Source: CAYOHP01 sp964403795 [NCBI: uncultured bacterium]
GTDB lineage: Bacteria > Muiribacteriota > UBA6191 > CAZXTJ01
DNA: 13,980 nt
NCBI GenBank assembly: GCA_964403795.1
Contig: CAYOHP010000120.1
Coordinates: forward strand, 1-13,980
Direction: 5' to 3'
In this document: positions 1 to 7,203 of the stretch, piece by piece
How positions within the stretch are numbered: position 1 is the first letter of the stretch
Layout of the letters: each line of letters starts with the position of its first letter
Notes under the pieces: generated by a model
Told to the model about the DNA's origin: nothing
Databases searched by the model: none
What the model saw: the letters and a program-made list of their open reading frames with translations, nothing else
Program-made: the position numbers and the translations under genes

Positions 1-62
1 TCGCGATCCGCGAGGGCGGACGGACCGTGGGCGCCGGCGTGGTCGTCGAGGTGGTCAGCTAA
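1..62 (+). CDS. tuf: Elongation factor Tu, C-terminal end (partial)
   Basis: Only the last 19 complete codons and the stop are inside the window. They read [19 protein letters not shown], which matches the end of domain 3 of EF-Tu, where the family ends in a [19 protein letters not shown] motif. EF-Tu is the cytoplasmic GTPase that carries aminoacyl-tRNA to the ribosomal A site. The gene is cut at the left edge, so its GTPase domain cannot be judged. Its place directly before rpsJ is the common joint between the str operon (rpsL, rpsG, fusA, tuf) and the S10 operon. The ending VVVEVVS differs from the more usual VTKII-type tail but is within family variation. Confidence 0.93.
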   Translation, partial: AIREGGRTVGAGVVVEVVS

Positions 63-82
63 CAGGAACCCCAGGGCCCCGA

Positions 83-110
83 GGAGGTCCGGCCCGTCCG
101 GGCCGCCTCC
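83..110 (+). promoter_or_regulatory. Hairpin between tuf and rpsJ
   Basis: GGAGG at 83-87 pairs with CCTCC at 106-110, and CGGCCC at 90-95 pairs with GGGCCG at 100-105. There is a 2-base bulge at 88-89 and a 4-base loop at 96-99. The 11 base pairs are nearly all G-C. No T-run follows, so it is not a standard intrinsic terminator. It could be a processing site, a weak attenuator or a protection element between tuf and the S10 genes. It starts 21 bases after the tuf stop. Structure is seen; function is inferred. Confidence 0.45.
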
Positions 111-135
111 GGGCGACCGAGGAGACCGATTTCTC

Positions 136-450
136 ATGGCACGCAAGCAAAAGATCCGCATCTACCTGAAGACCTTCGACCACCGCATCCTCGACCAGAC
201 GGCCGGGGAGATCGTGGAGGCGGCGAAGCGGACCGGTGCCCGCTTCGCAGGGCCCATCCCGCTGCCGACCCGGATCCGTCGCTGGACCGTCCTCCGTTCC
301 CCGTTCGTGGACAAGGACTCCCGCGAGCAGTTCGAGCTGCGCACCCACAAGCGGCTGATCGAGGTCTACGACCCGTCGCCGCAGACGGTGGATGCGCTGA
401 CCCACCTCGACCTGCCGGCCGGCGTGCACATCAAGATCGACCTCTCGTGA
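136..450 (+). CDS. rpsJ: Small subunit ribosomal protein S10
   Basis: S10 sits in the head of the 30S subunit; in bacteria it also pairs with NusB in antitermination complexes. The 104-residue product has the usual family length and begins [16 protein letters not shown]. The conserved PIPLPT turn at residues 40-45 belongs to the long loop that reaches into the head. [16 protein letters not shown] at residues 62-77 is the family signature. The ATG follows a GAGGAG ribosome binding site about 11 bases upstream. It is the first gene of the S10 cluster and lies 73 bases after tuf, with a GC-rich hairpin between them. The family assignment is certain. Confidence 0.98.
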   Translation: MARKQKIRIYLKTFDHRILDQTAGEIVEAAKRTGARFAGPIPLPTRIRRWTVLRSPFVDKDSREQFELRTHKRLIEVYDPSPQTVDALTHLDLPAGVHIKIDLS

Positions 451-479
451 TCGAGAATCGCCAGGACTAGGACGTCGCG

Positions 480-1115
480 ATGATCAACGGAATGATTGCC
501 AGGAAGCTGGGGATGACCCAGTTGTTCGACCAGGAACGCGGGATCGCGATCCCGGTGACGGTGCTCGAAGTCGGCCCCTGCCCCGTGGTGCAGGTCAAGA
601 CCCAGGAGCGGGACGGCTACGAGGCCGTCCAGGTGGGCTTCGGAGCCCGCAAGGAAAAGCACGTCACCAAACCGATGAAGGGGCACTACGGGGCCGCCAA
701 GGTGGCTCCCGCCCGGGTTCTCAGGGAGTTCCAGCCGTCGGTGAAGGGCAAGCTCCCCGAGCTCGCCTCCAGCATCGACGTCTCGATCTTCGAGGGCGTC
801 AAGAGGGTCGACGTGGTCGGTACCTCGAAGGGCCGGGGCTTCGCCGGTGTCCACAAGCGTCACGGCATGGCCGGCGGCCCGGACACCCACGGTTCGATGT
901 TCCATCGGCGCACAGGCTCGCTGGGTATGCGCATGTGGCCAGGCCGGGTCGACAAGGGCAAGAAGATGCCCGGTCACATGGGCAATGTCCAGGTGACCGT
1001 CAAGGGTCTCGAGGTGGAGCGCATCGACCGCGAGCGCAACCTCCTCTTCGTCAAGGGCTCGGTTCCCGGCCCCCGGACCGGCGTGGTCCTCGTCTACGCC
1101 GGCGAGAAGAAGTAG
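480..1115 (+). CDS. rplC: Large subunit ribosomal protein L3
   Basis: L3 is an early assembly protein of the 50S subunit; a long loop reaches toward the peptidyl transferase centre. The 211 residues include the start motif MIARKLGMTQLF (from residue 5), KGRGFAGVHKRHG near 117-129 and KGKKMPGHMGN at 159-169. In the loop, residues 146-155 read GSLGMRMWPG. E. coli L3 has GSIGQNQTPG there, with a glutamine methylated by PrmB, so the modifiable glutamine is absent here. The ATG used has TAGGAC upstream; a second in-frame ATG twelve bases later would give the more usual N-terminus. It lies 29 bases after rpsJ and 12 bases before rplD. Confidence 0.98.
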   Translation: MINGMIARKLGMTQLFDQERGIAIPVTVLEVGPCPVVQVKTQERDGYEAVQVGFGARKEKHVTKPMKGHYGAAKVAPARVLREFQPSVKGKLPELASSIDVSIFEGVKRVDVVGTSKGRGFAGVHKRHGMAGGPDTHGSMFHRRTGSLGMRMWPGRVDKGKKMPGHMGNVQVTVKGLEVERIDRERNLLFVKGSVPGPRTGVVLVYAGEKK

Positions 1116-1127
1116 GGGAGGATCGTC

Positions 1128-1793
1128 GTGGCGAATGTGAAGAAGTTCAAGGCCGACGGCAGCGCCGCCGGCACCCACGAGGTCCCGGGCGCGGTCTTCG
1201 AGAGCCGCATCCTGGTCCAGGCGGTCCAGCAGGCCCTGCTGCGCCAGCTCGGCAACCGCCGCAATGCCAATCCCACCACCCTGACCAAGAGCGAGGTCTC
1301 GGGGACCGGCAAGAAGCCCTGGAAGCAGAAGGGTACCGGGCGTGCCCGGCAGGGCTCCCTCCGGAATCCCCACTTCCGCAAGGGAGGCGTGGCACACGGT
1401 CCTGACGGACGCATCTACACCACAGAGATGAACAAGCGGACCCGGCGAGCCGCCCTGGCCTCCATCCTGACCGACAAGGTCCGCAAGGAGCGCCTGGCGG
1501 TGATCGAGGCCCCGGCCTTCGAGGCCCCCAAGACCCGCCGGGTCGCGGACCTGGTGGCGGCGATGGGGATGGCCGGCAAGAAGGTCCTGTTCGTGACCCA
1601 CGACCGGCTCGATGCCTTCGAACGCTCGGTCCGCAACCTGCCCCGGTGCAAGGCCCTCTTGTACCGGAACCTGAACCCCCACGACCTGATGGTCGCCGAC
1701 CACGTGGTCCTGTTCGACGCGGCGGTCGATCCGCTGGTCGGCCAGCTCACCCGGGCCAGGAAGGCCGGGACCACCGAGGAGGCCCGCTCGTGA
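1128..1793 (+). CDS. rplD: Large subunit ribosomal protein L4
   Basis: L4 binds 23S rRNA domain I, and its extended loop lines the constriction of the peptide exit tunnel. The tunnel-loop signature KKPWKQKGTGRARQGS is at residues 62-77, followed by NPHFRKGGVAHGP. The globular domain follows. The product is 221 residues, somewhat longer than the 201 of E. coli. Translation starts at GTG (VANVKKF), preceded by GGGGAGGAT. The stop overlaps the rplW start by four bases, which predicts translational coupling. In E. coli L4 also represses its own operon through a leader upstream of rpsJ; I cannot identify an equivalent leader with confidence here. Confidence 0.98.
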   Translation: MANVKKFKADGSAAGTHEVPGAVFESRILVQAVQQALLRQLGNRRNANPTTLTKSEVSGTGKKPWKQKGTGRARQGSLRNPHFRKGGVAHGPDGRIYTTEMNKRTRRAALASILTDKVRKERLAVIEAPAFEAPKTRRVADLVAAMGMAGKKVLFVTHDRLDAFERSVRNLPRCKALLYRNLNPHDLMVADHVVLFDAAVDPLVGQLTRARKAGTTEEARS

Positions 1794-2086
1794 AGCTCCG
1801 GACCTACCAGGACGTGATCCTCGCTCCGGTGATCTCGGAGAAGGGTTACGACCAGCAAGCGTTGAAGAAGTACCGGTTCCGGGTGCACCCCGGGGCCACC
1901 AAGGTGCAGATCCGGGAGGCCATCGAGCAGATGTTCCCGGGCACCAAGGTCGCCAAGGTGAACACCCAGAACTTCGCGAGCCGGGTGCGCCGCAGTGGAC
2001 GGATCCGCCGTCGCTGGGCCGCCTGGAAGAAGGCCACCGTGACCCTGGCCCAGGGCGAGATCGACCTGTTCGAGCAGGTCGGCTGA
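1790..2086 (+). CDS. rplW: Large subunit ribosomal protein L23
   Basis: L23 lies at the exit of the peptide tunnel and is the docking site for trigger factor and the signal recognition particle. The start is a GTG within GTGA that overlaps the rplD stop, giving 98 residues beginning MKLRTYQDVILAPVISEKG. ILAPVISEKG is the family signature. The conserved beta hairpin region includes VAKVNTQN at 54-61, followed by an arginine-rich stretch (RVRRSGRIRRRW). The reading frame stays open well upstream inside rplD, but only this start gives a canonical N-terminus. No separate ribosome binding site is obvious, consistent with coupling to rplD. Confidence 0.96.
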   Translation: MKLRTYQDVILAPVISEKGYDQQALKKYRFRVHPGATKVQIREAIEQMFPGTKVAKVNTQNFASRVRRSGRIRRRWAAWKKATVTLAQGEIDLFEQVG

Positions 2087-2099
2087 GGGATACCACGTC

Positions 2100-2927
2100 A
2101 TGACGATGAAGAAGTACAACCCGACGAGCCCCGGCCGACGAGGCATGGCCATCGTCCGGCACGCGGGTCTCCACGAAGACGGCCCGTACAAGCCCCTTAC
2201 GGTCGGGAAGAAGCGGGTCGACGCCCGCAACAACCACGGCCACACCACCCTCCGCTTCCGTGGCGGCGGCCACAAGCGCCGGTACCGGATCATCGATTTC
2301 GGACGCGGCAAGGACGGCGTGCCTGGGGTGCTGGAGCGGATCGAGAGGGATCCGAACCGCAATGCCCTGATCGGCCTCGTCAAGTACGCCGACGGCGAGC
2401 GTCGCTACATCCTGGTCCCCCACGGGGCCAAGGCGGGCGATCCGATCGTGCAGGGACCGTCCGTCGAGCCCCAGCTGTCGGCGGCCATGCCGCTCGAGAA
2501 GATCCCGCTCGGATCGGAGATCTTCAACATCGAGATCAAGCCCGGAGCCGGCGGCAAGGTCTGCCGGTCCGCCGGATGCGTGGCCCGCCTGATGGCCCAC
2601 GAGGGCGAGTGGGCCCTGGTGCGGATGCCTTCGGGCGAGATGCGGAAGTTCCCCCGCAAGTGCCGGGCGTCGCTGGGCCAGGTCTCCAATCCCGAGCACT
2701 TCCTCCAGAACTGGGGCAAGGCCGGCCGGACCCGCTGGCTCGGCAAGAGACCGGTACAGCGCGGCAAGGCGATGAACCCCGTCGACCACCCTCTGGGTGG
2801 CGGCGAGGGGTGCTGCCCCGCCGGCATGCATCCCAAGTCGGCCTGGGGTTGGTTGGCCAAGTTCCAGAAGCAGCGCAAGAAGAAGAAGTACTCCGACCGG
2901 CTGATCGTCAGCCGCCGGACCAAGTGA
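2100..2927 (+). CDS. rplB: Large subunit ribosomal protein L2
   Basis: L2 is one of the most conserved 50S proteins. It binds 23S rRNA near the peptidyl transferase centre and is needed for subunit joining. The 275 residues start [15 protein letters not shown], with [15 protein letters not shown] at 53-67 and [10 protein letters not shown] at 96-105. [12 protein letters not shown] at 226-237 is the loop that in E. coli reads NPVDHPHGGGEG. H230 is kept and the second histidine is L232. Cysteines at 155, 160, 188, 238 and 239 are unusual for the family. The C-terminus is strongly basic (RKKKKYSD). It follows rplW by 13 bases. Confidence 0.98.
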   Translation: MTMKKYNPTSPGRRGMAIVRHAGLHEDGPYKPLTVGKKRVDARNNHGHTTLRFRGGGHKRRYRIIDFGRGKDGVPGVLERIERDPNRNALIGLVKYADGERRYILVPHGAKAGDPIVQGPSVEPQLSAAMPLEKIPLGSEIFNIEIKPGAGGKVCRSAGCVARLMAHEGEWALVRMPSGEMRKFPRKCRASLGQVSNPEHFLQNWGKAGRTRWLGKRPVQRGKAMNPVDHPLGGGEGCCPAGMHPKSAWGWLAKFQKQRKKKKYSDRLIVSRRTK

Positions 2928-2938
2928 GCGGTGAGACG

Positions 2939-3217
2939 ATGCCCAAGAAGCCTCCCTATGCAGACCCGAAACTTCTCGACAAGGTCGAGAAGATGAACCA
3001 GTCGGGCAAGAAGCAGGTCATCCGGACCTGGTCGCGACGCTCGACGATCTACCCGGAGATGGTCGGACACACGCTGGCGGTCCATAACGGACGAAAGCAC
3101 GTGCCCGTCTACATCCAGGAGAACATGGTCGGCCACAAGCTCGGTGAGTTCGCACCCACCCGGACTTTCCGTGGCCACACCGGTGCCAAGGACAAGACCG
3201 CCACGGTGAAGCGGTAA
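2939..3217 (+). CDS. rpsS: Small subunit ribosomal protein S19
   Basis: S19 is in the 30S head, next to S13 and the A-site finger of the 50S. The 92-residue product carries [16 protein letters not shown] at 28-43 and [18 protein letters not shown] at 63-80, both family signatures. The N-terminus [20 protein letters not shown] replaces the common SLKKGPF-type start but keeps the same spacing. The chosen ATG follows GGTGAGACG, eleven bases after the rplB stop. The frame remains open upstream inside rplB, but that part has no S19 similarity. Confidence 0.97.
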   Translation: MPKKPPYADPKLLDKVEKMNQSGKKQVIRTWSRRSTIYPEMVGHTLAVHNGRKHVPVYIQENMVGHKLGEFAPTRTFRGHTGAKDKTATVKR

Positions 3218-3228
3218 GGACCACGATC

Positions 3229-3615
3229 ATGAAGATGACCGGCAGAGTCGCCAAAGCCACCCAGAAGTTCCTGGGTTACAGCAACAAGAAGGGCATGATC
3301 GTGGCCCGCCGCCTGCGCGGCCTCACGGTGGACCAGGCACTCGCAGTGCTGCAGTTCTCGCCGTTGACCGCCGCCCGCGCCACCCTCAAGGTCCTGAAGA
3401 GCGCCGTGGCCAACGCCACCAACACCAAGGGGATGAAGGCCGAGGACCTGGTCGTCACCGCGGTGATGGTCAATCGGGCCCCCGGCTACAAGCGGATCAA
3501 CTACCGGGCCCGGGGCCGGGCGGACCGCATGGAACGCCGCAACAACCACACCACCGTCGTGCTCGGCGAGATCGCTCGCCCGGAGGAGAAGGCTTCCCGA
3601 CCCGAGGGTCGCTGA
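3229..3615 (+). CDS. rplV: Large subunit ribosomal protein L22
   Basis: L22 binds all 23S rRNA domains, and its long beta hairpin lines the exit tunnel opposite L4; changes in that hairpin can give macrolide resistance. The 128 residues contain YSNKKGMIVARRLRG at 17-31, then the conserved LKSAVANATN at 56-65. The tunnel hairpin region around 82-105 reads NRAPGYKRINYRARGRADRM. No insertion or deletion typical of resistance alleles is evident, though I judge this only by eye. The tail after residue 115 (RPEEKASRPEGR) is variable in the family. Confidence 0.97.
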   Translation: MKMTGRVAKATQKFLGYSNKKGMIVARRLRGLTVDQALAVLQFSPLTAARATLKVLKSAVANATNTKGMKAEDLVVTAVMVNRAPGYKRINYRARGRADRMERRNNHTTVVLGEIARPEEKASRPEGR

Positions 3616-3628
3616 GCCGGAGGAAACC

Positions 3629-4303
3629 ATGGGTCAGAAAGTCAATCCGATCGGGCTCAGGTTGGGGATCACCCAGTCCGCTTCCTCCACCTGGTACGCC
3701 GACAAGAAGCACTACTCGGACTACCTGCTCGAGGACGACCGGATCCGGCGCTTCCTCACCAAGACCTACCGGCACCAGGGGATCGCCAAGATCAACATCG
3801 AGCGGACCTCCGAGAAGGCCATCAAGGTCACGATCCACACCGCTCGCCCCGGGATCATCATCGGGCGCGGCGGGCTCGAGGTCGAGAAGCTGCGGGCCAA
3901 GCTGGAGAAGATCGCGGGCCGCCAGGTCTTCATCAACATCAAGGAGATCAAGGAGTACGCCACCAACGCCAAGCTGATCGCCGAAGGCGTGGCGATGCAG
4001 CTGGAGCGGCGGGTCGCCTTCCGGCGGGCCGTGAGCCAGGCGGTGCAGCGGGCCCGCAAGATGGGCAGCAAGGGCGTGAAGGTCCGCATCTCCGGTCGCC
4101 TCGGCGGCCACGAGATGTCGAGGGCCTTGTGGGAGCGGGACGGCCGCGTCCCCCTCCACACCCTCCGTGCCGACGTCGACTACGGCCTCTGCGAGGCCCA
4201 CACCAGCTACGGGACGCTGGGCGTGAAGGTCTGGGTGTTCCGGGGCGAAGTCATCCCCGAGCGCAAGATCCAGCCCCGCCCGCCCGCCAAGGAAGGGGCC
4301 TGA
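3629..4303 (+). CDS. rpsC: Small subunit ribosomal protein S3
   Basis: S3 is at the mRNA entry tunnel of the 30S subunit and takes part in its helicase activity. The 224 residues begin [13 protein letters not shown], the family start. The type II KH domain has its GXXG loop in IIIGRGG at 76-82. The C-terminal domain carries [18 protein letters not shown] and [12 protein letters not shown], both signatures. Length is close to the 233 of E. coli. A GGAGG site lies 5 bases before the ATG. The gene is followed by rplP after only five bases. Confidence 0.98.
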   Translation: MGQKVNPIGLRLGITQSASSTWYADKKHYSDYLLEDDRIRRFLTKTYRHQGIAKINIERTSEKAIKVTIHTARPGIIIGRGGLEVEKLRAKLEKIAGRQVFINIKEIKEYATNAKLIAEGVAMQLERRVAFRRAVSQAVQRARKMGSKGVKVRISGRLGGHEMSRALWERDGRVPLHTLRADVDYGLCEAHTSYGTLGVKVWVFRGEVIPERKIQPRPPAKEGA

Positions 4304-4308
4304 GCACC

Positions 4309-4749
4309 ATGCTGCAGCCCAAGAGGGTCCGGTGGCGCAAGCCCCACGTACCCAAGATCCGAGGAGTCGCCCAGAAGGGGACCCAGATCAACTTCGGTGA
4401 CTTCGCCCTGCAGGCCACCGAGACCGGGTGGTTGAGCGCCCGACAGATCGAGGCGGCCCGCGTCACCATGACCCGCCACATGAAGAGGGGCGGGCGGGTC
4501 TGGATCCGGGTGTTCCCCTACCAGGCCAAGACCAAGAAGCCCGCCGAGACCCGGATGGGGTCGGGCAAGGGGTCTCCGGACTCCTGGCACGCCCCGATCA
4601 AGGCCGGAAGGATCCTCTACGAGGTCTCCGGCGTGACCCGGGACGTGGCGGTCGAGGCCCTGCGCCTGGCGGCCCACAAGCTCGGCGTCAAGACCCGGTT
4701 CGTCGCCCGCGACGAGCGGGGGGCCATCGCCAAGGAGGCGGCATCGTGA
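4309..4749 (+). CDS. rplP: Large subunit ribosomal protein L16
   Basis: L16 organises the A-site tRNA binding region of the 50S subunit and is a late assembly protein. The 146 residues begin [13 protein letters not shown] and include [23 protein letters not shown], here spanning 29-51. [14 protein letters not shown] at 75-88 is the signature of the family. The extension after about residue 138 (AIAKEAAS) is short. The start follows the rpsC stop by five bases, and the stop overlaps the GTG start of rpmC. Codon use matches its neighbours. Confidence 0.98.
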   Translation: MLQPKRVRWRKPHVPKIRGVAQKGTQINFGDFALQATETGWLSARQIEAARVTMTRHMKRGGRVWIRVFPYQAKTKKPAETRMGSGKGSPDSWHAPIKAGRILYEVSGVTRDVAVEALRLAAHKLGVKTRFVARDERGAIAKEAAS

Positions 4750-4955
4750 AGCGGCTCGAGACTGCGGACATGAGCCTCGAGGAGCTCCAGAAGAAGCTCG
4801 TCGAGATGAAGGAAGAGCTCTTCCAGCTCCGCTTCAAGTACGCAACCAGCCAGCTGGAGAACACGGCCCGGATCCGGTCCCTCCGGAGGGACGTGGCCCG
4901 CTGCCTCACCGCGGTGCGCGCCCGCGAGCTGGCCAAGGTGCCCGCCGCCGGCTGA
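4746..4955 (+). CDS. rpmC: Large subunit ribosomal protein L29
   Basis: L29 is a small protein of two long helices at the tunnel exit beside L23. The GTG start overlaps the rplP stop by four bases, giving 69 residues that start [18 protein letters not shown]. The motif [19 protein letters not shown] at 21-39 and [10 protein letters not shown] at 43-52 match the family core. Predicted structure is almost entirely helical with heptad-like leucines. The last residues (KVPAAG) are variable. Like rplW, it lacks a strong ribosome binding site of its own and is probably coupled to the gene before it. Confidence 0.95.
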   Translation: MKRLETADMSLEELQKKLVEMKEELFQLRFKYATSQLENTARIRSLRRDVARCLTAVRARELAKVPAAG

Positions 4956-4994
4956 CCGGCCTGAACCCACCATCGGAAGAGGAACCGAGATCAC

Positions 4995-5276
4995 ATGAGC
5001 ACCCAAGAGGAAGCGACTTCGGAGAACCGGCCCCGCCCCCGCTCGATGCAGGGCGAGGTGGTTTCCGTCGCGATGCAGAAGACCGCGGTGGTGCGGGTCG
5101 AGACCCGCAAGAAGCACCCCAAGTATCAGAAGACCATCCGCAGCCACAAGAAGTACCTGGCCCATGACGAGGAGTCCCAGGCCGGGATGGGGGACGTCGT
5201 CGAGATCGTGCCGACGCGGCCGCTCTCGCGGCGCAAGCGCTGGCGCATCTCCCGCATCGTCCAGAAGGCCCAGTAG
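4995..5276 (+). CDS. rpsQ: Small subunit ribosomal protein S17
   Basis: S17 is a primary 16S rRNA binding protein with an OB fold in the 30S body. The 93 residues have a polar N-terminal extension of about 17 residues (rich in E, S, P and R) before [19 protein letters not shown]. The family signature [19 protein letters not shown] spans 41-59. [15 protein letters not shown] at 71-85 matches the conserved C-terminal strand. A GGAAGAGGAA stretch precedes the ATG. The 39-base gap before it shows no clear hairpin. It is the last gene of the classical S10 operon. Confidence 0.97.
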   Translation: MSTQEEATSENRPRPRSMQGEVVSVAMQKTAVVRVETRKKHPKYQKTIRSHKKYLAHDEESQAGMGDVVEIVPTRPLSRRKRWRISRIVQKAQ

Positions 5277-5284
5277 GAGACGCC

Positions 5285-5653
5285 GTGGTCCAGAAGGAAA
5301 CGATCCTCCGGTGCGCCGACAACTCCGGCGCCAAGACCTTGAACCTGTTCCAGATCATGGGCGGTTCCAAGCGCCGCTATGCCTCGCTCGGCGACATCGT
5401 CACCTGCTCGGTGAGGGATGCCGCGGTCGGCGGTGGCGTGAAGAAGAAGCAGGTCGTCCAGGCGGTCATCGTCCGGACCGTCGCCACCGTGCGCCGTCCC
5501 GACGGAACCTCGATCCGCTTCGACGACAATGCTGCTGTCCTCATCAAGAAGGACGGCAACCCGATCGGGACCCGGGTGTTCGGGCCCGTAGCCCGCGAGC
5601 TGAGGGCGAAGAACTTCATGAAGATCATCTCGCTGGCCCAGGAAGTGGTGTGA
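5285..5653 (+). CDS. rplN: Large subunit ribosomal protein L14
   Basis: L14 is at the subunit interface of the 50S, where it contacts 16S rRNA helix 14 and L19; the silencing factor RsfS docks on it. The product is 122 residues, exactly the usual length. It starts at GTG ([16 protein letters not shown]), where most relatives have MIQ. Signatures include [10 protein letters not shown] at 10-19 and [16 protein letters not shown] at 92-107. The GTG follows the rpsQ stop by only eight bases with a GGAGA site between. This is the first gene of the spc group, but there is no promoter-like gap in front of it. Confidence 0.98.
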   Translation: MVQKETILRCADNSGAKTLNLFQIMGGSKRRYASLGDIVTCSVRDAAVGGGVKKKQVVQAVIVRTVATVRRPDGTSIRFDDNAAVLIKKDGNPIGTRVFGPVARELRAKNFMKIISLAQEVV

Positions 5654-5654
5654 C

Positions 5655-5966
5655 ATGGCAGCCGCTCGTCTCCTCCGCCCGGTCCGCCGGCGTCGGAAGT
5701 CCGAGATCCAGATGGAAGCCCGCAAGCGTGCATGCCTGCATGTCCGGTCCGGGGACCTGGTCAGGGTCCTGGCCGGGAAGGACAAGGGCAAGGAAGGTCG
5801 CGTCCTGCGCGTGCTCAAGAAGTCCGAGCGCGCCGTGGTGGAGGGCGTGAACATGGTCAAGAAGCACCAGAAGCCGGGAGCCCGGGTACAGCGGGGCGGC
5901 ATCGTCGACAAGGAGGCGCCCATCCACGTCTCCAACCTGAAGGTGCTGGACAGCCCGTCGAGCTGA
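5655..5966 (+). CDS. rplX: Large subunit ribosomal protein L24
   Basis: L24 initiates assembly of the 50S subunit by binding the 5' part of 23S rRNA. The core with its KOW motif runs from about residue 27: HVRSGDLVRVLAGKDKGKEG, then VVEGVNMVKKHQKP, and the conserved GGIVDKEAPIHVSN. Ahead of it lies an arginine-rich extension of about 20 residues (LLRPVRRRRKSE) that standard L24 lacks. The chosen ATG is one base after the rplN stop, with GGAAG nine bases upstream. An alternative start at M20 would remove most of the extension; its GGAAG is 12 bases away. The family is certain, the start less so. Confidence 0.94.
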   Translation: MAAARLLRPVRRRRKSEIQMEARKRACLHVRSGDLVRVLAGKDKGKEGRVLRVLKKSERAVVEGVNMVKKHQKPGARVQRGGIVDKEAPIHVSNLKVLDSPSS

Positions 5967-5977
5967 TCCAGCGATGA

Positions 5978-6022
5978 CCCGGGAGCCAACCGGATGGGAT
6001 CGCGCCGTCCGGAGCCACCGGG
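5978..6022 (+). promoter_or_regulatory. Two-part hairpin before rplE
   Basis: The 75-base gap between rplX and rplE contains an outer stem CCCGG (5978-5982) with CCGGG (6018-6022) and an inner stem CCGGA (5990-5994) with TCCGG (6008-6012). They are separated by an internal loop with GAGCCAA on one side and AGCCA on the other. The outer stem ends directly at the GGAGGAG ribosome binding site of rplE. In E. coli, S8 represses the spc operon by binding mRNA at this same gene junction. Base pairing is seen; the regulatory role is inferred from position only. Confidence 0.4.
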
Positions 6023-6041
6023 GGAGGAGAGAAGTCAGATC

Positions 6042-6578
6042 ATGCGGATGAAACAGAAATACTCCGCACAAGTAGCGCCGGGCCTCACGCAGAAGTTCGG
6101 CTACAAGAACCCGATGCAGATCCCGCGTCTCACCAAGATCGTGATCTCCATCGGGGTGGGCGATGCCCGGGAGAACCAGACCTACCTGGACCGGGCCGCC
6201 GAGGAACTGCAGGCGATCGCCTGCCAGAGGCCGCTCGTGATCCGGGCCAAGCGCTCGATCTCGAACTTCAAGCTCCGGGAGGGCCAGCCCTGTGCCGTGG
6301 CCGTGACCCTCCGGGGCGAGCGCATGTGGGCGTTCCTGGACAAGCTCTTCACCATCGCCCTCCCCCGGGTGCGTGACTTCCGGGGCGTCAAGCGCAATGC
6401 CTTCGACGGCCGCGGGAACTACAACCTCGGCCTGAAGGAGCAGCTCATCTTCCCCGAGATCGATTTCGACGCCGTGGCCCGGGTCCGGGGCATGAACGTC
6501 TCGATCTGCACCACCGCCAAGACCGACAAGGAAGCCGAGGCCCTGCTCGAGGGTCTGGGCTGCCCCTTCCGCACCTGA
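6042..6578 (+). CDS. rplE: Large subunit ribosomal protein L5
   Basis: L5 is part of the 5S rRNA complex in the central protuberance of the 50S and touches the P-site tRNA. From this ATG the product has 178 residues, the usual length, starting [15 protein letters not shown]. Signatures are [16 protein letters not shown] at 27-42, [12 protein letters not shown] at 70-81, [10 protein letters not shown] at 107-116 and [20 protein letters not shown] at 121-140. GGAGGAGAG lies 11-13 bases upstream of the ATG. The frame is open for 48 bases further upstream, but that part ([10 protein letters not shown]) overlaps the hairpin and ribosome binding site and is not L5-like. Confidence 0.97.
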   Translation: MRMKQKYSAQVAPGLTQKFGYKNPMQIPRLTKIVISIGVGDARENQTYLDRAAEELQAIACQRPLVIRAKRSISNFKLREGQPCAVAVTLRGERMWAFLDKLFTIALPRVRDFRGVKRNAFDGRGNYNLGLKEQLIFPEIDFDAVARVRGMNVSICTTAKTDKEAEALLEGLGCPFRT

Positions 6579-6593
6579 CACGAGGAAACCGAC

Positions 6594-6779
6594 GTGGCCA
6601 AGAAGTCTCTCATCGCCAAGCAGAAGCGGAAGCCGAAGTTCCGGGTCCGCACCTACAACCGCTGCAAGCGCTGCGGCCGTCCCCGAGCCTACATCCGGTT
6701 CTTCGGGATCTGCCGTGTCTGCTTCCGGGATCTCGGTAGCTTCGGGATGCTCCCCGGAGTGGTGAAGGCCAGCTGGTAG
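6594..6779 (+). CDS. rpsN: Small subunit ribosomal protein S14, zinc-binding type
   Basis: S14 is in the 30S head near the A site. This is the short type of 61 residues with two CxxC pairs, C24/C27 and C40/C43, in [13 protein letters not shown] and GICRVCFRD, which bind zinc. The GTG start ([16 protein letters not shown]) has GAGGA eight bases ahead. The C-terminus [11 protein letters not shown] is the family ending. A second, zinc-free S14 paralogue elsewhere in the genome is possible, as in Bacillus, but cannot be seen here. It sits between rplE and rpsH, as in most bacteria. Confidence 0.97.
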   Translation: MAKKSLIAKQKRKPKFRVRTYNRCKRCGRPRAYIRFFGICRVCFRDLGSFGMLPGVVKASW

Positions 6780-6790
6780 GAGTCACACCC

Positions 6791-7189
6791 ATGCTCACCG
6801 ATACCATCGCAGACATGCTGACCCGGATCCGGAACGCCAACCGGGTCTACAAGTCCTTCGTCAACATCCCCGCCAGCAAGGAGAAGGCCCATATCGCGGA
6901 CCTGCTCCACAAGGAGGGGTTCATCCGGGACTACAAGCTCATCCGCGAGCCCACCGGACACGGCACCCTGCGCGTGTACCTCAAGTACTCGCAGGATCGC
7001 CAGCGGGTGATCAACGGCCTGCGGCGGATCTCCCGCCCCGGCCTCCGGGTGTATGTCGGCCGGGACAACCTTCCCACCGTACGCGGTGGGATGGGCCTGG
7101 CCATCCTGTCCACCAGCAGGGGCGTCGTTACCGACAAGACCGCCAAGCGGCTCGGCGTCGGTGGCGAGGTCGTCTGCTACGTCTGGTGA
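6791..7189 (+). CDS. rpsH: Small subunit ribosomal protein S8
   Basis: S8 binds the central domain of 16S rRNA (helix 21 region) and, in E. coli, represses the spc operon by binding a mimic of that site in the mRNA. The 132 residues begin with the typical TDTIADMLTRIRNAN. The C-terminal domain carries GLRVYVGRDNLPTVRGGMG and LSTSRGVVTDKTAKR, the family signature. It ends GGEVVCYVW, as expected. TAGGAG stands before the ATG. A candidate target hairpin for autoregulation is in the gap before rplE. Confidence 0.98.
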   Translation: MLTDTIADMLTRIRNANRVYKSFVNIPASKEKAHIADLLHKEGFIRDYKLIREPTGHGTLRVYLKYSQDRQRVINGLRRISRPGLRVYVGRDNLPTVRGGMGLAILSTSRGVVTDKTAKRLGVGGEVVCYVW

Positions 7190-7203
7190 AGGGAGGCGAG
7201 ACC

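Noticed and set aside
366-2831. A minus-strand open frame of 821 codons opposite rplC, rplD, rplW and rplB
   Set aside because: It is the mirror of four certain genes with strong G/C third positions, which keeps the opposite strand free of stops. The protein is low-complexity and matches no family I know.
5994-6041. A 16-residue extension of L5 from an upstream ATG
   Set aside because: It lies inside the hairpin and would include the GGAGGAG site; L5 from 6042 has the usual length.
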